Source: an uncultured Hydrogenophaga sp.
GTDB lineage: Bacteria > Pseudomonadota > Gammaproteobacteria > Burkholderiales > Burkholderiaceae_C
DNA length: 64,000 bases
NCBI RefSeq assembly: GCF_958439165.1
Contig: NZ_OY288135.1
Span: 1 to 64,000, forward strand
Reading direction: 5' to 3'
The notes below the pieces were generated by a model. The model searched no databases, had not been told where the DNA came from, and saw only the letters and a list, made by a program, of their open reading frames with translations. A program made the position numbers and the translations under genes. Shown in pieces: positions 15,840-24,968 of the stretch; the stretch's first letter is position 1, and the number at the start of each line of letters is the position of its first letter.

Positions 15840-16577
15840 TCAGGCGGTGCGTCGGCTGCGGTCGGCCAGCACGGCAGCGTCGCGGGTGAGCCGGTCGATC
15901 TCGCTGGTGATGTCGGTCAGCACGTTGGCCACCACCGCAAACTCGCGGCCATGCGCTCCGGCCCGTGCTGCCACCACCTGGGCATTGAAGCTCACCACCC
16001 GCGCCTCGCGGGCAATGCCGGCGATGTCGGTGACGATGCCGGTGAGCTCCCGCATGATGGCTTCGGACTGTGCGCGACCCACCTCGTCAAAGGCGGTGGT
16101 GGCGGTGTTCAGGGCGTCCAGCACCGGATCGGTGAGCTGCACCAGTTCGGCCAGCGATCGCCCGGCCAGCCGGCCGTTGCCTTCGCTGATGCGGTCCAGC
16201 GTGGTGCGCACCCGTTCGATGAACGCATGGATGGTGGGGCCCACGCCCTGTGCGCCGTGGTAGGTGCCGGCGATGCGCCGGGCCGCGGCCGGCTCCATCC
16301 GCCGCGGCGTGGCCTCCAGGTGGGCCTGGCTCTCGGTGAATATCTGCAGGCTGCGCCGGGCCGCCTGCTGGCGTTCGGGATCGCCCTGGGCGGCCAGCAT
16401 GGTCTGCAGGATCATGCGTTGCGACAGCATGCGCTGGCGGGCGGCTAGGTTCACCAGCGACAGGCCGGCGGCATGGGCCGGTGCGGTCGACGGTGCCGGA
16501 GCGGGTGTGGCCGCCTGCGCGACAGGTGCCTCGCTGGCGAGGTGGGGCGGGACCGGTGGGGTGTCGGACAGGTTCAT
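15840..16577 (-). CDS. Soluble PilJ-N/chemoreceptor-tip-like protein
   Basis: A 245-residue protein without membrane helix or signal peptide. Residues 1-38 are an alanine/proline-rich linker. Residues about 40-150 resemble the PilJ N-terminal domain, with the hallmark NLAARQRMLSQRM (43-55), a motif related to the sensory boxes of nitrate sensors and type IV pilus chemoreceptors. Residues about 186-225 (EARVVSFNAQVVAARAGAHG then REFAVVANVL) match the signalling hairpin tip of methyl-accepting chemotaxis proteins, but the long flanking helices are much shortened. It is the last gene of the nitrate assimilation run, 43 bases after cobA. A role in coupling cytoplasmic nitrate status to chemotaxis or pilus signalling is plausible but inferred. 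The ATG at 16577 is preferred because an earlier in-frame ATG would lie inside cobA. Confidence 0.7.
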   Translation of the reverse strand: MNLSDTPPVPPHLASEAPVAQAATPAPAPSTAPAHAAGLSLVNLAARQRMLSQRMILQTMLAAQGDPERQQAARRSLQIFTESQAHLEATPRRMEPAAARRIAGTYHGAQGVGPTIHAFIERVRTTLDRISEGNGRLAGRSLAELVQLTDPVLDALNTATTAFDEVGRAQSEAIMRELTGIVTDIAGIAREARVVSFNAQVVAARAGAHGREFAVVANVLTDITSEIDRLTRDAAVLADRSRRTA

Positions 16578-16620
16578 GGCCTGTGCGCTAGCAAGCGGCG
16601 GGCCATGCTGCCGCAGCGCT

Positions 16621-17439
16621 TCAGCCGGTGCCGCGCACCGCTTCGGTGTGGTCGACTTGCAGCGACAGCAGGCCCTGCAGCACATCGCCCACCACGATCA
16701 CCGCCGGGCTGCCCAGCCCCTCGCGCTGCAGACAGTCCGTCAGGTCGTCGAGCGTGGTCAGGGCCTGGCGCTGGTCCGGGAGGGTGGCGTTCTGGATGAC
16801 GGCCAGCGGCGTGGACGGTGCCAGGCCGGTCAGCAGGTCGGCCTGGATCTGTGCGGCACCGCTCACACCCATGTAGATCACCAGCGTCAGCCGGGCCTGC
16901 CGGGCGGTGGCGGCCAGGGCCTGCCAGTCGGTGCCGCTGTCACCGGGCTTGGCATGGCCGGTGACGAACACCACGCCGTGGGCATGGTCGCGGTGGGTCA
17001 GCGGCACGCCCAGCGAGGTCATGCCGCCCAGGCCGGCCGTGATGCCGTTGACCACCTGGGCCTCGATGCCGTGCGCCTGCAGGTGCTCCATCTCCTCGCC
17101 GCCACGCCCGAAGATGAACGGGTCGCCGCCCTTCAGGCGCACCACCACCTCACCCTCGCGGGCCGCCATGACCATGAGCTTGCCGATGAAGGCCTGGGGC
17201 GTGCTCTTGCAGCCGCCGCGCTTGCCCACATGCACGATGCGCGCTGTCGGGCTGGCGTGGGCCAGCACGCCGTCGCCCACCAGATCGTCGACCAGCAGCA
17301 CGGTGGCCGAGGCGATGGCCCGCACCGCCTTGAGGGTGAGCAGCTCGGGGTCGCCCGGGCCGGCGCCCACCAGGGTGACGGTGCCGGGTCGGAAGTCGGT
17401 GGGCGGGTTCATGCCGGGTTCACGGGGTTGCGGGTTCAT
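16621..17439 (-). CDS. cobA: Uroporphyrinogen-III C-methyltransferase
   Basis: A 272-residue SAM-dependent enzyme that methylates uroporphyrinogen III at C2 and C7 to precorrin-2, the branch to siroheme. SUMT motifs are VTLVGAGPGDPELLTLKA near the start, VVRLKGGDPFIFGRGGEE and the C-terminal VGDVLQG. It lacks the CysG oxidase/ferrochelatase half, so the rest of siroheme synthesis is encoded elsewhere. In this operon it serves the siroheme of NirB. This ATG overlaps ybiB by 20 bases. An in-frame ATG at 17412, seven bases after the ybiB stop, would give 263 residues and is equally possible. Confidence 0.93.
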   Translation of the reverse strand: MNPQPREPGMNPPTDFRPGTVTLVGAGPGDPELLTLKAVRAIASATVLLVDDLVGDGVLAHASPTARIVHVGKRGGCKSTPQAFIGKLMVMAAREGEVVVRLKGGDPFIFGRGGEEMEHLQAHGIEAQVVNGITAGLGGMTSLGVPLTHRDHAHGVVFVTGHAKPGDSGTDWQALAATARQARLTLVIYMGVSGAAQIQADLLTGLAPSTPLAVIQNATLPDQRQALTTLDDLTDCLQREGLGSPAVIVVGDVLQGLLSLQVDHTEAVRGTG

Positions 17440-18349
17440 GGGTGAGCAGCTGCAAGATGTGTTCCACCTGCAGCGCGATGGGTTCGGGGACCGACCGCCG
17501 GCCCTCCAGCACCGACGTGATCCAGGCCGCGGTGCTGGCGGCGCCGATGTCGGTCGGTACGTCGGGCAGCCGGGCCAGCGGGCCGTCCTGCGGGGGCTGC
17601 ACTTCGGTGCGCACGCCGTCCACGAAGGCCTCCATGCGGGGCGTGCGGCGGGCATCGGCCACCGGCTCGCCTTCGGTGCCGCGCAACAGCAGGGCGCGGG
17701 TGCCGGTGAGGGCAAAGGTCTCGGCCATGCTGAGGGCGTATTCAGGGTGTGTGTAGCTGCCCACCACCACGGCAGGCCCGCTGCAGGGGTTCATGAGCTT
17801 GACCAGGCTGTGGCCCGGATTGCGCAGGCCGACCACGCGTCGCACATCGAGCAGGCGTTGCAGGCCGGGCAGCAGCAGCCCGGTCGGCAGCACCGCCACC
17901 TCGCCCGGGGCCACCGCCGTCACCGATGTGCGTGCGGACACGCCGAGTGCCGCCAGCACGGCTTCGCTGGTGACCCGCCGGTCCTCGGTGGCGGTGCCGT
18001 GCAGCACCACCGCCGCCCCCTGGCGTGCCAGCAGCAGCGCCAGCAGCGGGGTGAGCACCGGCAGCTTGCGTGCACCGTTGTAGCTGGGCAGCACCACCGT
18101 GGGGTGGCCGGCATCGGGCACGGCTTGCAGGCGGGCGTGGGTGGCATCGAGGAAGCCGGCCATTTCGGTCGGGGTCTCGCCCTTGATGCGCATCGCCAGG
18201 CAGAAGGCGCCCAGTTCCAGGTCCGACACCCGACCGTCGAGCACGCGGCCCATGAGATCGGCGGCCTGGTCGCGTGACAGCGCCCGGGCCCCGTCCTTGC
18301 CGCGTCCGATCTCCTTGATGTAGGCGGCAATGCCGCTGTGTTCAGCCAT
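17420..18349 (-). CDS. ybiB: YbiB/TrpD2-type DNA-binding protein
   Basis: A 309-residue protein with the anthranilate phosphoribosyltransferase fold. The YbiB group is recognised by the N-terminal helical domain (LSRDQAADLMGRVLDG), the segment LGAFCLAMRIKGETPTEMAGF and LPSYNGARKLPVLTPLLALL in place of the TrpD substrate loop. E. coli YbiB does not make tryptophan precursors but binds DNA and is damage-induced. The gene lies 56 bases after nasA and overlaps cobA, so it is embedded in the nitrate assimilation unit. What it does there is unknown. Confidence 0.85.
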   Translation of the reverse strand: MAEHSGIAAYIKEIGRGKDGARALSRDQAADLMGRVLDGRVSDLELGAFCLAMRIKGETPTEMAGFLDATHARLQAVPDAGHPTVVLPSYNGARKLPVLTPLLALLLARQGAAVVLHGTATEDRRVTSEAVLAALGVSARTSVTAVAPGEVAVLPTGLLLPGLQRLLDVRRVVGLRNPGHSLVKLMNPCSGPAVVVGSYTHPEYALSMAETFALTGTRALLLRGTEGEPVADARRTPRMEAFVDGVRTEVQPPQDGPLARLPDVPTDIGAASTAAWITSVLEGRRSVPEPIALQVEHILQLLTHEPATP

Positions 18350-18405
18350 GGGCGAGATTGTGGTCCAGGCCTGATGACTTGCCGTAATAAGCCGACTGCG
18401 CCGAT

Positions 18406-21246
18406 TCAGGCGGCTTCGGTCATCGCGGGCCCGGTCTGCAGGGTGCGGATGCGCTGCTTCAGCTCGGGCACGCAGGAGCCGCAGCCGGTGCCGCAGCGCA
18501 GGCCGGACTGCAGGGCCAGCAGCCGGGCGTCGGCGGTCAGTGCAGGGTCCTGCCGGGTCAGGGCAGCGTCGATGGCGGCGGCATCGACCGCGAAACAGCT
18601 GCACACCTGGGGGCTGCGGGCGCGGGCCGGCTGCGGGGGCTCTGCGCCGGGCATGAGCAGCAGCCGTGGTTCGACCTGGACCGGTTCCTGCTGCAACAGC
18701 AGGGGCAGCAGCCAGGCCTCGGCCCGGGTGTCGCCGGCCAGCACAAACCCCTGCACCTGGCGTTGCTCCCCTGCCATGCGGGTCAGCACCCGGCGCCAGT
18801 GGCCGCGGCCCGGGTCGGCATAGGCCAGCGTGGCCGACACATCCAGGCCCAGCAGGGCGCCGATGTGGTCCAGCCAGGCGGGTTCCGGCGCGGCGGTGTC
18901 GGCGGCGCGCAGCAGCAGTCCGGTCCCCTGGTGACCGAACGGCACGCAGCTGGCGAAGGCCCGGTCGGGCAGCAGGCGGCGCAAGCCTTCGCGGGTGCTC
19001 AACGCGGTCTCGGCCGGCAGCCAGGCGGCCGCCAGCAGCGACCAGCCCAGCCGTGCCGGCTCGATGCGCACCGCCGCGTGCTTCAGCTCGGGCTGCTTGG
19101 ACCGCGGGCAGTGCGCCGATGTGGTGAGGGCATTCACGCCGGCCAGCGGGCGGCCGTCGGTATCGCGGCCACTGAGGTATTCGCTGCCCCAGTGCATGGC
19201 CATGAAGGCCTGCCCGGGCGCCACACCGTCGTCGGGCTGCACCGGCACCACGATGCGGCCGCGCTTGCTGGTGACCTGCACCAGATCCCCGGGCCGCAGG
19301 CCCAACGGCGGCAGATCGTCCGGGTGCAGTTCGATGCACGGCTCGGGGGCATGGCCGAACAGCCGGCCCAGGGTGCCGGTGCGGGTCATGCCGTGCCAGT
19401 GGTCGCGCAGCCGGCCGGTGGTGAGCGAGAACGGGAACTCGGACACCCGCTCCTCGGCCACCGGCTCGTAGGGCAGGGCGGCGAACCGGGCACGACCATC
19501 GGGCGTGGGGAACAGACCGTCGCCGTACAGCCGGTGGCGCCCGGTGGCCTGACCCTCGGGCATCGGCCATTGCTGCGGCGTTCGTTCCAGGGCCCCGTAG
19601 CTCAGCCCGGTGATGTCCAGGTCGCGGCCCCGGGTGCTTTCGCGGTGTTCGTTCCAGACCTGTTCCGGCTGCTCATAGGGAAACAGCGTGGGCTGACCGG
19701 GCCGAAGCCGGGCTTCCAGCCGGCGGGCCAGGTCGACGCCGATGCGCCAGTCGTGCCGTGACTCGCCGGGCGCCGGCACGGCCGGGCGCACCCGGCTGAT
19801 GCAGCGTTCGCTGTTGGTCACGGTGCCGTCCTTCTCGCCCCAGGTGGTGGCCGGCAGCAGCAGGTCGGCGAAGTCGGCGGTGGCGGCGGTGGCAAAGGCT
19901 TCCTGCACCACCACGAATTCGGCCCGCTCCAGGGCGCGGCGCACGGTAGTCTGGTCGGGCATGGACTGGGCCGGGTTGGTGCAGGCGATCCACAGCGCCT
20001 TGACCTGCCCGTCGGCGGCGGCCTGGAACATCTCGACCGCGGTCAGGCCGGGTTTCGAGGGCACGTCGGCCACGCCCCACAGCGCGGCCACCTCGGCCCG
20101 GTGCTGCGGGTTGGCCAGGTCGCGGTGGGCCGACAGCAGGTTGGCCAGGCCGCCGACCTCGCGTCCGCCCATCGCATTGGGCTGGCCGGTGAGGCTGAAG
20201 GGGCCGGCACCCGGGCGACCGATCTGGCCGGTGGCCAGGTGCAGGTTGATCAGACTGGCGTTCTTGGCGGTGCCGCTCCGGCTCTGGTTGAGGCCCTGGC
20301 AGTACAGGCTGAGCGTGGCACCACGTTGCCCTGGGGCGGTGGCGTCGCTGCCTCCCCAGGCAAACCAGCGGGCAGCCGTCAGCAGGTCGGCCTCGGCGAC
20401 GCCACAGATCTCGGCCACGCGGGCCGGCGTGCAGCCGCCCACCAGCTCTTCCAGGGCATCAAAGCCGCTGGTGTGGTCGCGGATGTAGCCGGCATCGGTC
20501 CAGCCCCGGGCCAGCAGGGTGTGCAGGATGCCGTGGAACAGCATCACGTCGGTGCCGGGCTGGATGGCCAGGTGCAGGTCGGCCTGGCTGGCGGTGTCGG
20601 TGCGGCGCGGGTCGACCACCACCATCTTCATGGCCGGGCGCCGGCTGCGGGCGTCCTCGATGCGGCGGAACAGCACCGGGTGGGCATAGGCCGCGTTGCT
20701 GCCGGCGATGAACAGGCAGCCCGCATGCTGGACATCGTCGTAGCAGGCCGGGGGCGCATCGACGCCCAGGGTGAGCTTGTAGCCGGCCACCGCGCTGCTC
20801 ATGCACAGGCGGGAGTTGGTGTCGATGTGGTTGGTGCCCAGCAGGCCTTTGACCAGCTTGTTGAAGACGTAGTAGTCCTCGGTCAGCAGCTGGCCGCTCA
20901 CATAGAAGCCCAGCGCATCGGCGCCGTGCCGCTGCACGATGCTGCCCAGCCGGTCGGCCGCCATGTCCAGCGCTGCATCCCAGCCGATGGGCCGCGCCGG
21001 CCCGCCACGCTGCGCCCTGTGCTGGGGCCGCAGCAGCCGGGTCTGGCGCATGACCACCGGGTCGGCGGTGAGGTGCAGCGTCTGGCCCTTGGAGCAGAGC
21101 CGCCCCGCGTTGGCCGGGTGGTCCGGGTCGCCGGCCACGCCGGTGATGCGGTCGCCCTCGCTGTGGATGATCACCCCGCAGCCCACGCCGCAGTAGGGGC
21201 AGGTGGAACGGGTCGATCGCGCGGCGGCCTGTCCGGACGGGGTCAT
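18406..21246 (-). CDS. nasA: Assimilatory nitrate reductase catalytic subunit
   Basis: A 946-residue cytoplasmic molybdoenzyme that reduces nitrate to nitrite with the bis-MGD cofactor. An N-terminal [4Fe-4S] site is formed by C16, C19, C23 and C51. Cofactor-binding segments follow (NTNSRLCMSSAV, GSNAAYAHPVLFRRI, TGQPNAMGGREVGGLANLL). The C-terminus carries an extra BFD-type [2Fe-2S] domain with CSCF and CGTGCGSC motifs (about residues 880-935), as in single-subunit NasA of Klebsiella, which could take electrons from a reductase. There is no Tat signal. The ATG overlaps the nirD stop in an ATGA. The molybdenum cofactor gene mog is some 8 kb away in this window. Confidence 0.94.
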   Translation of the reverse strand: MTPSGQAAARSTRSTCPYCGVGCGVIIHSEGDRITGVAGDPDHPANAGRLCSKGQTLHLTADPVVMRQTRLLRPQHRAQRGGPARPIGWDAALDMAADRLGSIVQRHGADALGFYVSGQLLTEDYYVFNKLVKGLLGTNHIDTNSRLCMSSAVAGYKLTLGVDAPPACYDDVQHAGCLFIAGSNAAYAHPVLFRRIEDARSRRPAMKMVVVDPRRTDTASQADLHLAIQPGTDVMLFHGILHTLLARGWTDAGYIRDHTSGFDALEELVGGCTPARVAEICGVAEADLLTAARWFAWGGSDATAPGQRGATLSLYCQGLNQSRSGTAKNASLINLHLATGQIGRPGAGPFSLTGQPNAMGGREVGGLANLLSAHRDLANPQHRAEVAALWGVADVPSKPGLTAVEMFQAAADGQVKALWIACTNPAQSMPDQTTVRRALERAEFVVVQEAFATAATADFADLLLPATTWGEKDGTVTNSERCISRVRPAVPAPGESRHDWRIGVDLARRLEARLRPGQPTLFPYEQPEQVWNEHRESTRGRDLDITGLSYGALERTPQQWPMPEGQATGRHRLYGDGLFPTPDGRARFAALPYEPVAEERVSEFPFSLTTGRLRDHWHGMTRTGTLGRLFGHAPEPCIELHPDDLPPLGLRPGDLVQVTSKRGRIVVPVQPDDGVAPGQAFMAMHWGSEYLSGRDTDGRPLAGVNALTTSAHCPRSKQPELKHAAVRIEPARLGWSLLAAAWLPAETALSTREGLRRLLPDRAFASCVPFGHQGTGLLLRAADTAAPEPAWLDHIGALLGLDVSATLAYADPGRGHWRRVLTRMAGEQRQVQGFVLAGDTRAEAWLLPLLLQQEPVQVEPRLLLMPGAEPPQPARARSPQVCSCFAVDAAAIDAALTRQDPALTADARLLALQSGLRCGTGCGSCVPELKQRIRTLQTGPAMTEAA

Positions 21247-21653
21247 GGGTTGCAGGTGCTGCGCCGGGCCGGGCCGGCCAGCGGGCGGGTTTCGGTCAGG
21301 GCCCGGGTGGCGAGTTCGTCGGCGTCCAGGTGCACCACGCCTTGCTGCAGCGAGACGGCGAACGCGGTGGTGCAGCCTTCGTCCGGCTCCTGGGCGCAGC
21401 CGCTGTCCAGCCCGATGGTCCAGTTGTGCAGCGGGCAGGCCACCCGGTGCCCGAACACGATGCCCTGGCTCAGCGGGCCGCCCTTGTGGGGGCAGCGGTC
21501 GAGCAGGGCGAAGACCTGGTCGTCGGTGGTGCGGAACACCGCCACGTCCAGCCCCTGGGGGCGCTGCACGCAACGCGACCCGGCCACCGGGATGTCGTCG
21601 ATGCGGGCCACCGGAATCCAGCGGCGGGTGGCGTCGGACGGGGTCGGGTTCAT
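21243..21653 (-). CDS. nirD: Nitrite reductase small subunit (Rieske-like)
   Basis: A 136-residue partner of NirB in the NADH-dependent assimilatory nitrite reductase. It has the Rieske fold with both ligand pairs retained, CPH (in RCPHKGGPL) and CPLH (in CPLHNWTIGLDSG), so it may hold a [2Fe-2S] cluster, unlike E. coli NirD, which lost the ligands. It overlaps nirB and nasA by four bases on each side (ATGA), so the three are translationally coupled. Confidence 0.93.
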   Translation of the reverse strand: MNPTPSDATRRWIPVARIDDIPVAGSRCVQRPQGLDVAVFRTTDDQVFALLDRCPHKGGPLSQGIVFGHRVACPLHNWTIGLDSGCAQEPDEGCTTAFAVSLQQGVVHLDADELATRALTETRPLAGPARRSTCNP

Positions 21654-24133
21654 GCGTCGGTCCTCTCGGCGGCCAGCGGCTGGATGGGAATGAACTGGCG
21701 CGTGTCCACCGCGGCCTTCTCGTGCTCGAACCAGGGGTCGGGCTCGCCTTCGAGCGCGGCCTGCAGCTCGGCCCACAGCGCCTGGCGGCCGGCGTGGTCG
21801 TCCAGGATGCGGCGCTTCACATGGTCCATGCCCACGCGGTTGACGTAGTGCACCGTGCGCTCCAGGTACCAGCCTTCCAGCCGGTAGAGCTGCATGAAGG
21901 CGCCGGTGTACTCCAGCACCTCCTCGGCGGTCTGCAGCTTGGTGAAGAACTGGGCCACCTCGGTCTTGATGCCGCCGTTGCCGGCAATCACCATCTCCCA
22001 GCCGCTGTCCACGCCGATGATGCCCACGTCCTTGATGCCGGCCTCGGCGCAGTTGCGCGGGCAGCCGCTTACCGCGAACTTCACCTTGTGCGGGGCGTAC
22101 ATGCGCCACATGGCCCGCTCCAGGTCCTTGCCCATCTGGGTGCTGTCCTGGGTGCCCATGCGGCACCACTCGCTGCCCACGCAGGTCTTGACCGTGCGCA
22201 GGGCCTTGGCATAGGCGTGGCCGCTGGGCATGCCGATGTCGCGCCAGACCGCCTGCAGGTCTTCCTTCTTCACGCCCAGCAGGTCGATGCGCTGGCCGCC
22301 GGTGACCTTGACGGTGGGGATCTGGTACTTGTCCACCACGTCGGCGATGCGGCGCAGCTCGGCGGCGGTGGTCTCGCCGCCCCACATGCGGGGGATCACG
22401 CTGTAGGTGCCGTCCTTCTGGATGTTGGCGTGCATGCGCTCGTTGATGAAGCGGCTCTGCGGGTCGTCGCGTGCCTCTTTCGGCCAGGTGCTGATCAGGT
22501 AGTAGTTGACGGCCGGTCGGCAGGTTGCGCAGCCGTCCGGCGTGCGCCAGCCCAGCGTGGCGAACACGTCGGCCTTATTGGTGAGGTGCTGGTCGCGGAT
22601 GGCGTCGCGCACCGCCTGGTGGCCATGGGTGGTGCAGCCGCAGACGGGCTTGAGGCGCGGCGTGGCCGAGTAGTCGCCACCGGCGGTGGCCATCAGGATC
22701 TGCTCCACCAGCCCGGTGCAGGAGCCGCAGCTGGCGCTGGCCTTGGTGTGCTTGCGCACGTCCTCCAGCGTGAACAGCCCCTTGTCCTTGATGGCCTTGC
22801 AGATGCTGCCCTTGGTCACGCCGTTGCAGCCGCAGACCTCGTCGGCATCCGCCATGGCGGCGGCCTTGTTGTGGCCCTGGTGGCCCACGTCGCCGATGTT
22901 CGATTCTCCGAACATCAGCTTGTCGCGGATGTCGGCCACGTTGCGGCCCTCGCGCAGCAGCTTGAAGTACCAGCTGCCGTCCACCGTGTCGCCGTACAGG
23001 CAGGCGCCGATGAGCTGGTCGCCGCGCAGCACCAGCTTCTTGTAGACGCCGCCGGCCGGGTCGCTCATGACGATGGTCTCGGTGCCGTCGCCGCCCATGA
23101 AGTCCCCGGCCGAAAACAGGTCGATGCCGGTGACCTTGAGCTTGGTCGAGGTGAGCGAACCGCTGTATCGCCCGATGCCGAATTCGGCCAGGTGGGTGGC
23201 CAGCACCCGGGCCTGCTCGAACAGCGGCGCCACCAGGCCGTAGGCCACGCCCCGGTGCGCGGCGCATTCGCCCACGGCATAGATGCGCGGGTCGGTGGTG
23301 GTCTGCAGCGTGTCGCTGACCACGATGCCACGCTCCACATGCAGGCCGGCCTGCTGGGCCAGCGCGGTGTTGGGCCGGATGCCCACCGCCATCACCACCA
23401 GCTCGGCCGGCACCTCGGTGCCGTCCTTGAAGCGCACCGCGCCGACACGGCCCTGGCCGCCATCCAGCAGCGCCTCGGTCTGCGCCCCGATCAGGAACTT
23501 CATGCCGCGCTGCTCCAGCGACTGCTGCAGCATGCGCCCGGCCACCTCGTCGAGCTGGCGCTCCATCAGCCAGGGTGCCACATGCACCACGGTGACATCC
23601 ATGCCGCGCTTCATCAGGCCGTTGGCCGCTTCCAGGCCGAGCAGGCCGCCACCGATGACCACTGCGTGCCGGTGCTGTGTGGCCGCGTCGATCATGGCCT
23701 GGGTGTCGGCGATGTCGCGGTAGGCCAGCACACCCTGCAGCTCGCGGCCCGGTATCGGCAGCATGAACGGGTTGGAGCCGGTGGCCAGGATGAGCCGGTC
23801 GTAGCCAGCTTCCAGCGTGCTGCCGTCTGCGGCGGTGGCCTGAACCACCCGCCTGACGCGGTCGATGGCGGTCACCGTGCTGCCGGCATGCAGGGTGATG
23901 CCGTGGTCGCGGTACCAGGCCCAGTCGTTGAGCACGATCTGCTCCAGCGTCTGTTCCCCGGCCAGCACCGGCGAGAGCAGGATGCGGTTGTAGTTGGGGT
24001 GGGGCTCAGCCCCGAACACGGTGATGTCGTAGAGGTCGGGCGCGATCTTGAGCAGATCCTCCAGCGCCCGCACGCCGGCCATGCCGTTGCCCACCATCAC
24101 CAGCTTCATCTTCTGTTTGACGCGCATGTCCAT
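21650..24133 (-). CDS. nirB: Nitrite reductase large subunit (NADH)
   Basis: An 827-residue cytoplasmic enzyme reducing nitrite to ammonium. Order of parts: FAD- and NADH-binding reductase (start KLVMVGNGMAGVRALEDLL; VIGGGLLGLEAANGL near residue 150), two BFD-like [2Fe-2S] regions (CGCNGVTKGSICK with CGSCTG; then CGCTTHG with CATCRP), and a C-terminal sulfite/nitrite reductase half with the siroheme-[4Fe-4S] cysteines in CVGSEWC and CPRNC. The start is supported by GAGGAGA four to ten bases upstream. NirD follows with a four-base overlap, and nrtD lies ten bases upstream. CobA in the same run feeds siroheme synthesis. Confidence 0.96.
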   Translation of the reverse strand: MDMRVKQKMKLVMVGNGMAGVRALEDLLKIAPDLYDITVFGAEPHPNYNRILLSPVLAGEQTLEQIVLNDWAWYRDHGITLHAGSTVTAIDRVRRVVQATAADGSTLEAGYDRLILATGSNPFMLPIPGRELQGVLAYRDIADTQAMIDAATQHRHAVVIGGGLLGLEAANGLMKRGMDVTVVHVAPWLMERQLDEVAGRMLQQSLEQRGMKFLIGAQTEALLDGGQGRVGAVRFKDGTEVPAELVVMAVGIRPNTALAQQAGLHVERGIVVSDTLQTTTDPRIYAVGECAAHRGVAYGLVAPLFEQARVLATHLAEFGIGRYSGSLTSTKLKVTGIDLFSAGDFMGGDGTETIVMSDPAGGVYKKLVLRGDQLIGACLYGDTVDGSWYFKLLREGRNVADIRDKLMFGESNIGDVGHQGHNKAAAMADADEVCGCNGVTKGSICKAIKDKGLFTLEDVRKHTKASASCGSCTGLVEQILMATAGGDYSATPRLKPVCGCTTHGHQAVRDAIRDQHLTNKADVFATLGWRTPDGCATCRPAVNYYLISTWPKEARDDPQSRFINERMHANIQKDGTYSVIPRMWGGETTAAELRRIADVVDKYQIPTVKVTGGQRIDLLGVKKEDLQAVWRDIGMPSGHAYAKALRTVKTCVGSEWCRMGTQDSTQMGKDLERAMWRMYAPHKVKFAVSGCPRNCAEAGIKDVGIIGVDSGWEMVIAGNGGIKTEVAQFFTKLQTAEEVLEYTGAFMQLYRLEGWYLERTVHYVNRVGMDHVKRRILDDHAGRQALWAELQAALEGEPDPWFEHEKAAVDTRQFIPIQPLAAERTDA

Positions 24134-24143
24134 GCCGTTCTCC

Positions 24144-24968
24144 TCAGGCGGTTTTTTCCACATGGCCCTGGCGGGTGTAGAGGAAGTCGATCACGGCCTT
24201 GCGGCAGCGCTGGTAGCGCGCGTCGTCGGCCAGGGCCAGCCGGTTGCGCGGCCGTTCGATGTCCACCGCCAGCACCTCGCCGATGGTGGCGGCCGGGCCA
24301 TTGGTGAGCATGACGATGCGGTCGCTCAGCAGCACCGCCTCGTCCACGTCGTGGGTCACCATGACCACCGTGCTGCGGGTGCGGGCCACGATCTCCAGCA
24401 GCTCGTCCTGCAGCCGGGCGCGGGTCAGGGCGTCGAGCGCACCGAAGGGTTCGTCCATCAGCAGCACCTGCGGCTCCATCGACAACGCGCGGGCAATGCC
24501 CACCCGCTGCTTCATGCCGCCGGAAATCTCGCCCGGGCGCTTGGCCGCCGCGTGCGACAGGCCCACCAGCTCGAGCGCGGCAGCGGTGCGTTCGCGCAGC
24601 CGGGCCTTCGGTTCGGTGGCGCCGAACACCCGCTCGACCGCCAGGTAGACGTTGTCGGCGCAGGTCAGCCAGGGCAGCAGCGAGTGGTTCTGGAACACCA
24701 CCGCACGTTCCGGGCCGGGGCCCTTGATTTCCCGGTCGGCGCACAGCAGCACGCCGGCGGTGGGGCGGGTCAGGCCGGCCATCAGGTTGAGCAGCGTGGA
24801 CTTGCCGCAGCCCGAGTGGCCGATGAGGGTGACGAACTCGCCCTGCGCCACCGTCAGGTGGATGTCGCGCAGCGCGGTGAAGTCGCCCTGGCGGGTCTTG
24901 AAGACCTGCTCGACCGACTGGATGTCGATGAAGCGTTCCGGGTGCATCGGTACGGCAGCGGTGCTCAT
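24144..24968 (-). CDS. nrtD: Nitrate ABC transporter ATP-binding protein
   Basis: A 274-residue ABC ATPase of the nitrate/sulfonate/taurine type. Motifs are Walker A GHSGCGKST, signature ISGGMKQR, Walker B VLLMDEPFGALD and the switch histidine in VTHDVDEAV. It drives nitrate uptake through NrtB. The start ATG overlaps the nrtB stop by four bases. There is no NrtC-type fused binding domain, so this is the single ATPase of an NrtABD system. Confidence 0.93.
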   Translation of the reverse strand: MSTAAVPMHPERFIDIQSVEQVFKTRQGDFTALRDIHLTVAQGEFVTLIGHSGCGKSTLLNLMAGLTRPTAGVLLCADREIKGPGPERAVVFQNHSLLPWLTCADNVYLAVERVFGATEPKARLRERTAAALELVGLSHAAAKRPGEISGGMKQRVGIARALSMEPQVLLMDEPFGALDALTRARLQDELLEIVARTRSTVVMVTHDVDEAVLLSDRIVMLTNGPAATIGEVLAVDIERPRNRLALADDARYQRCRKAVIDFLYTRQGHVEKTA

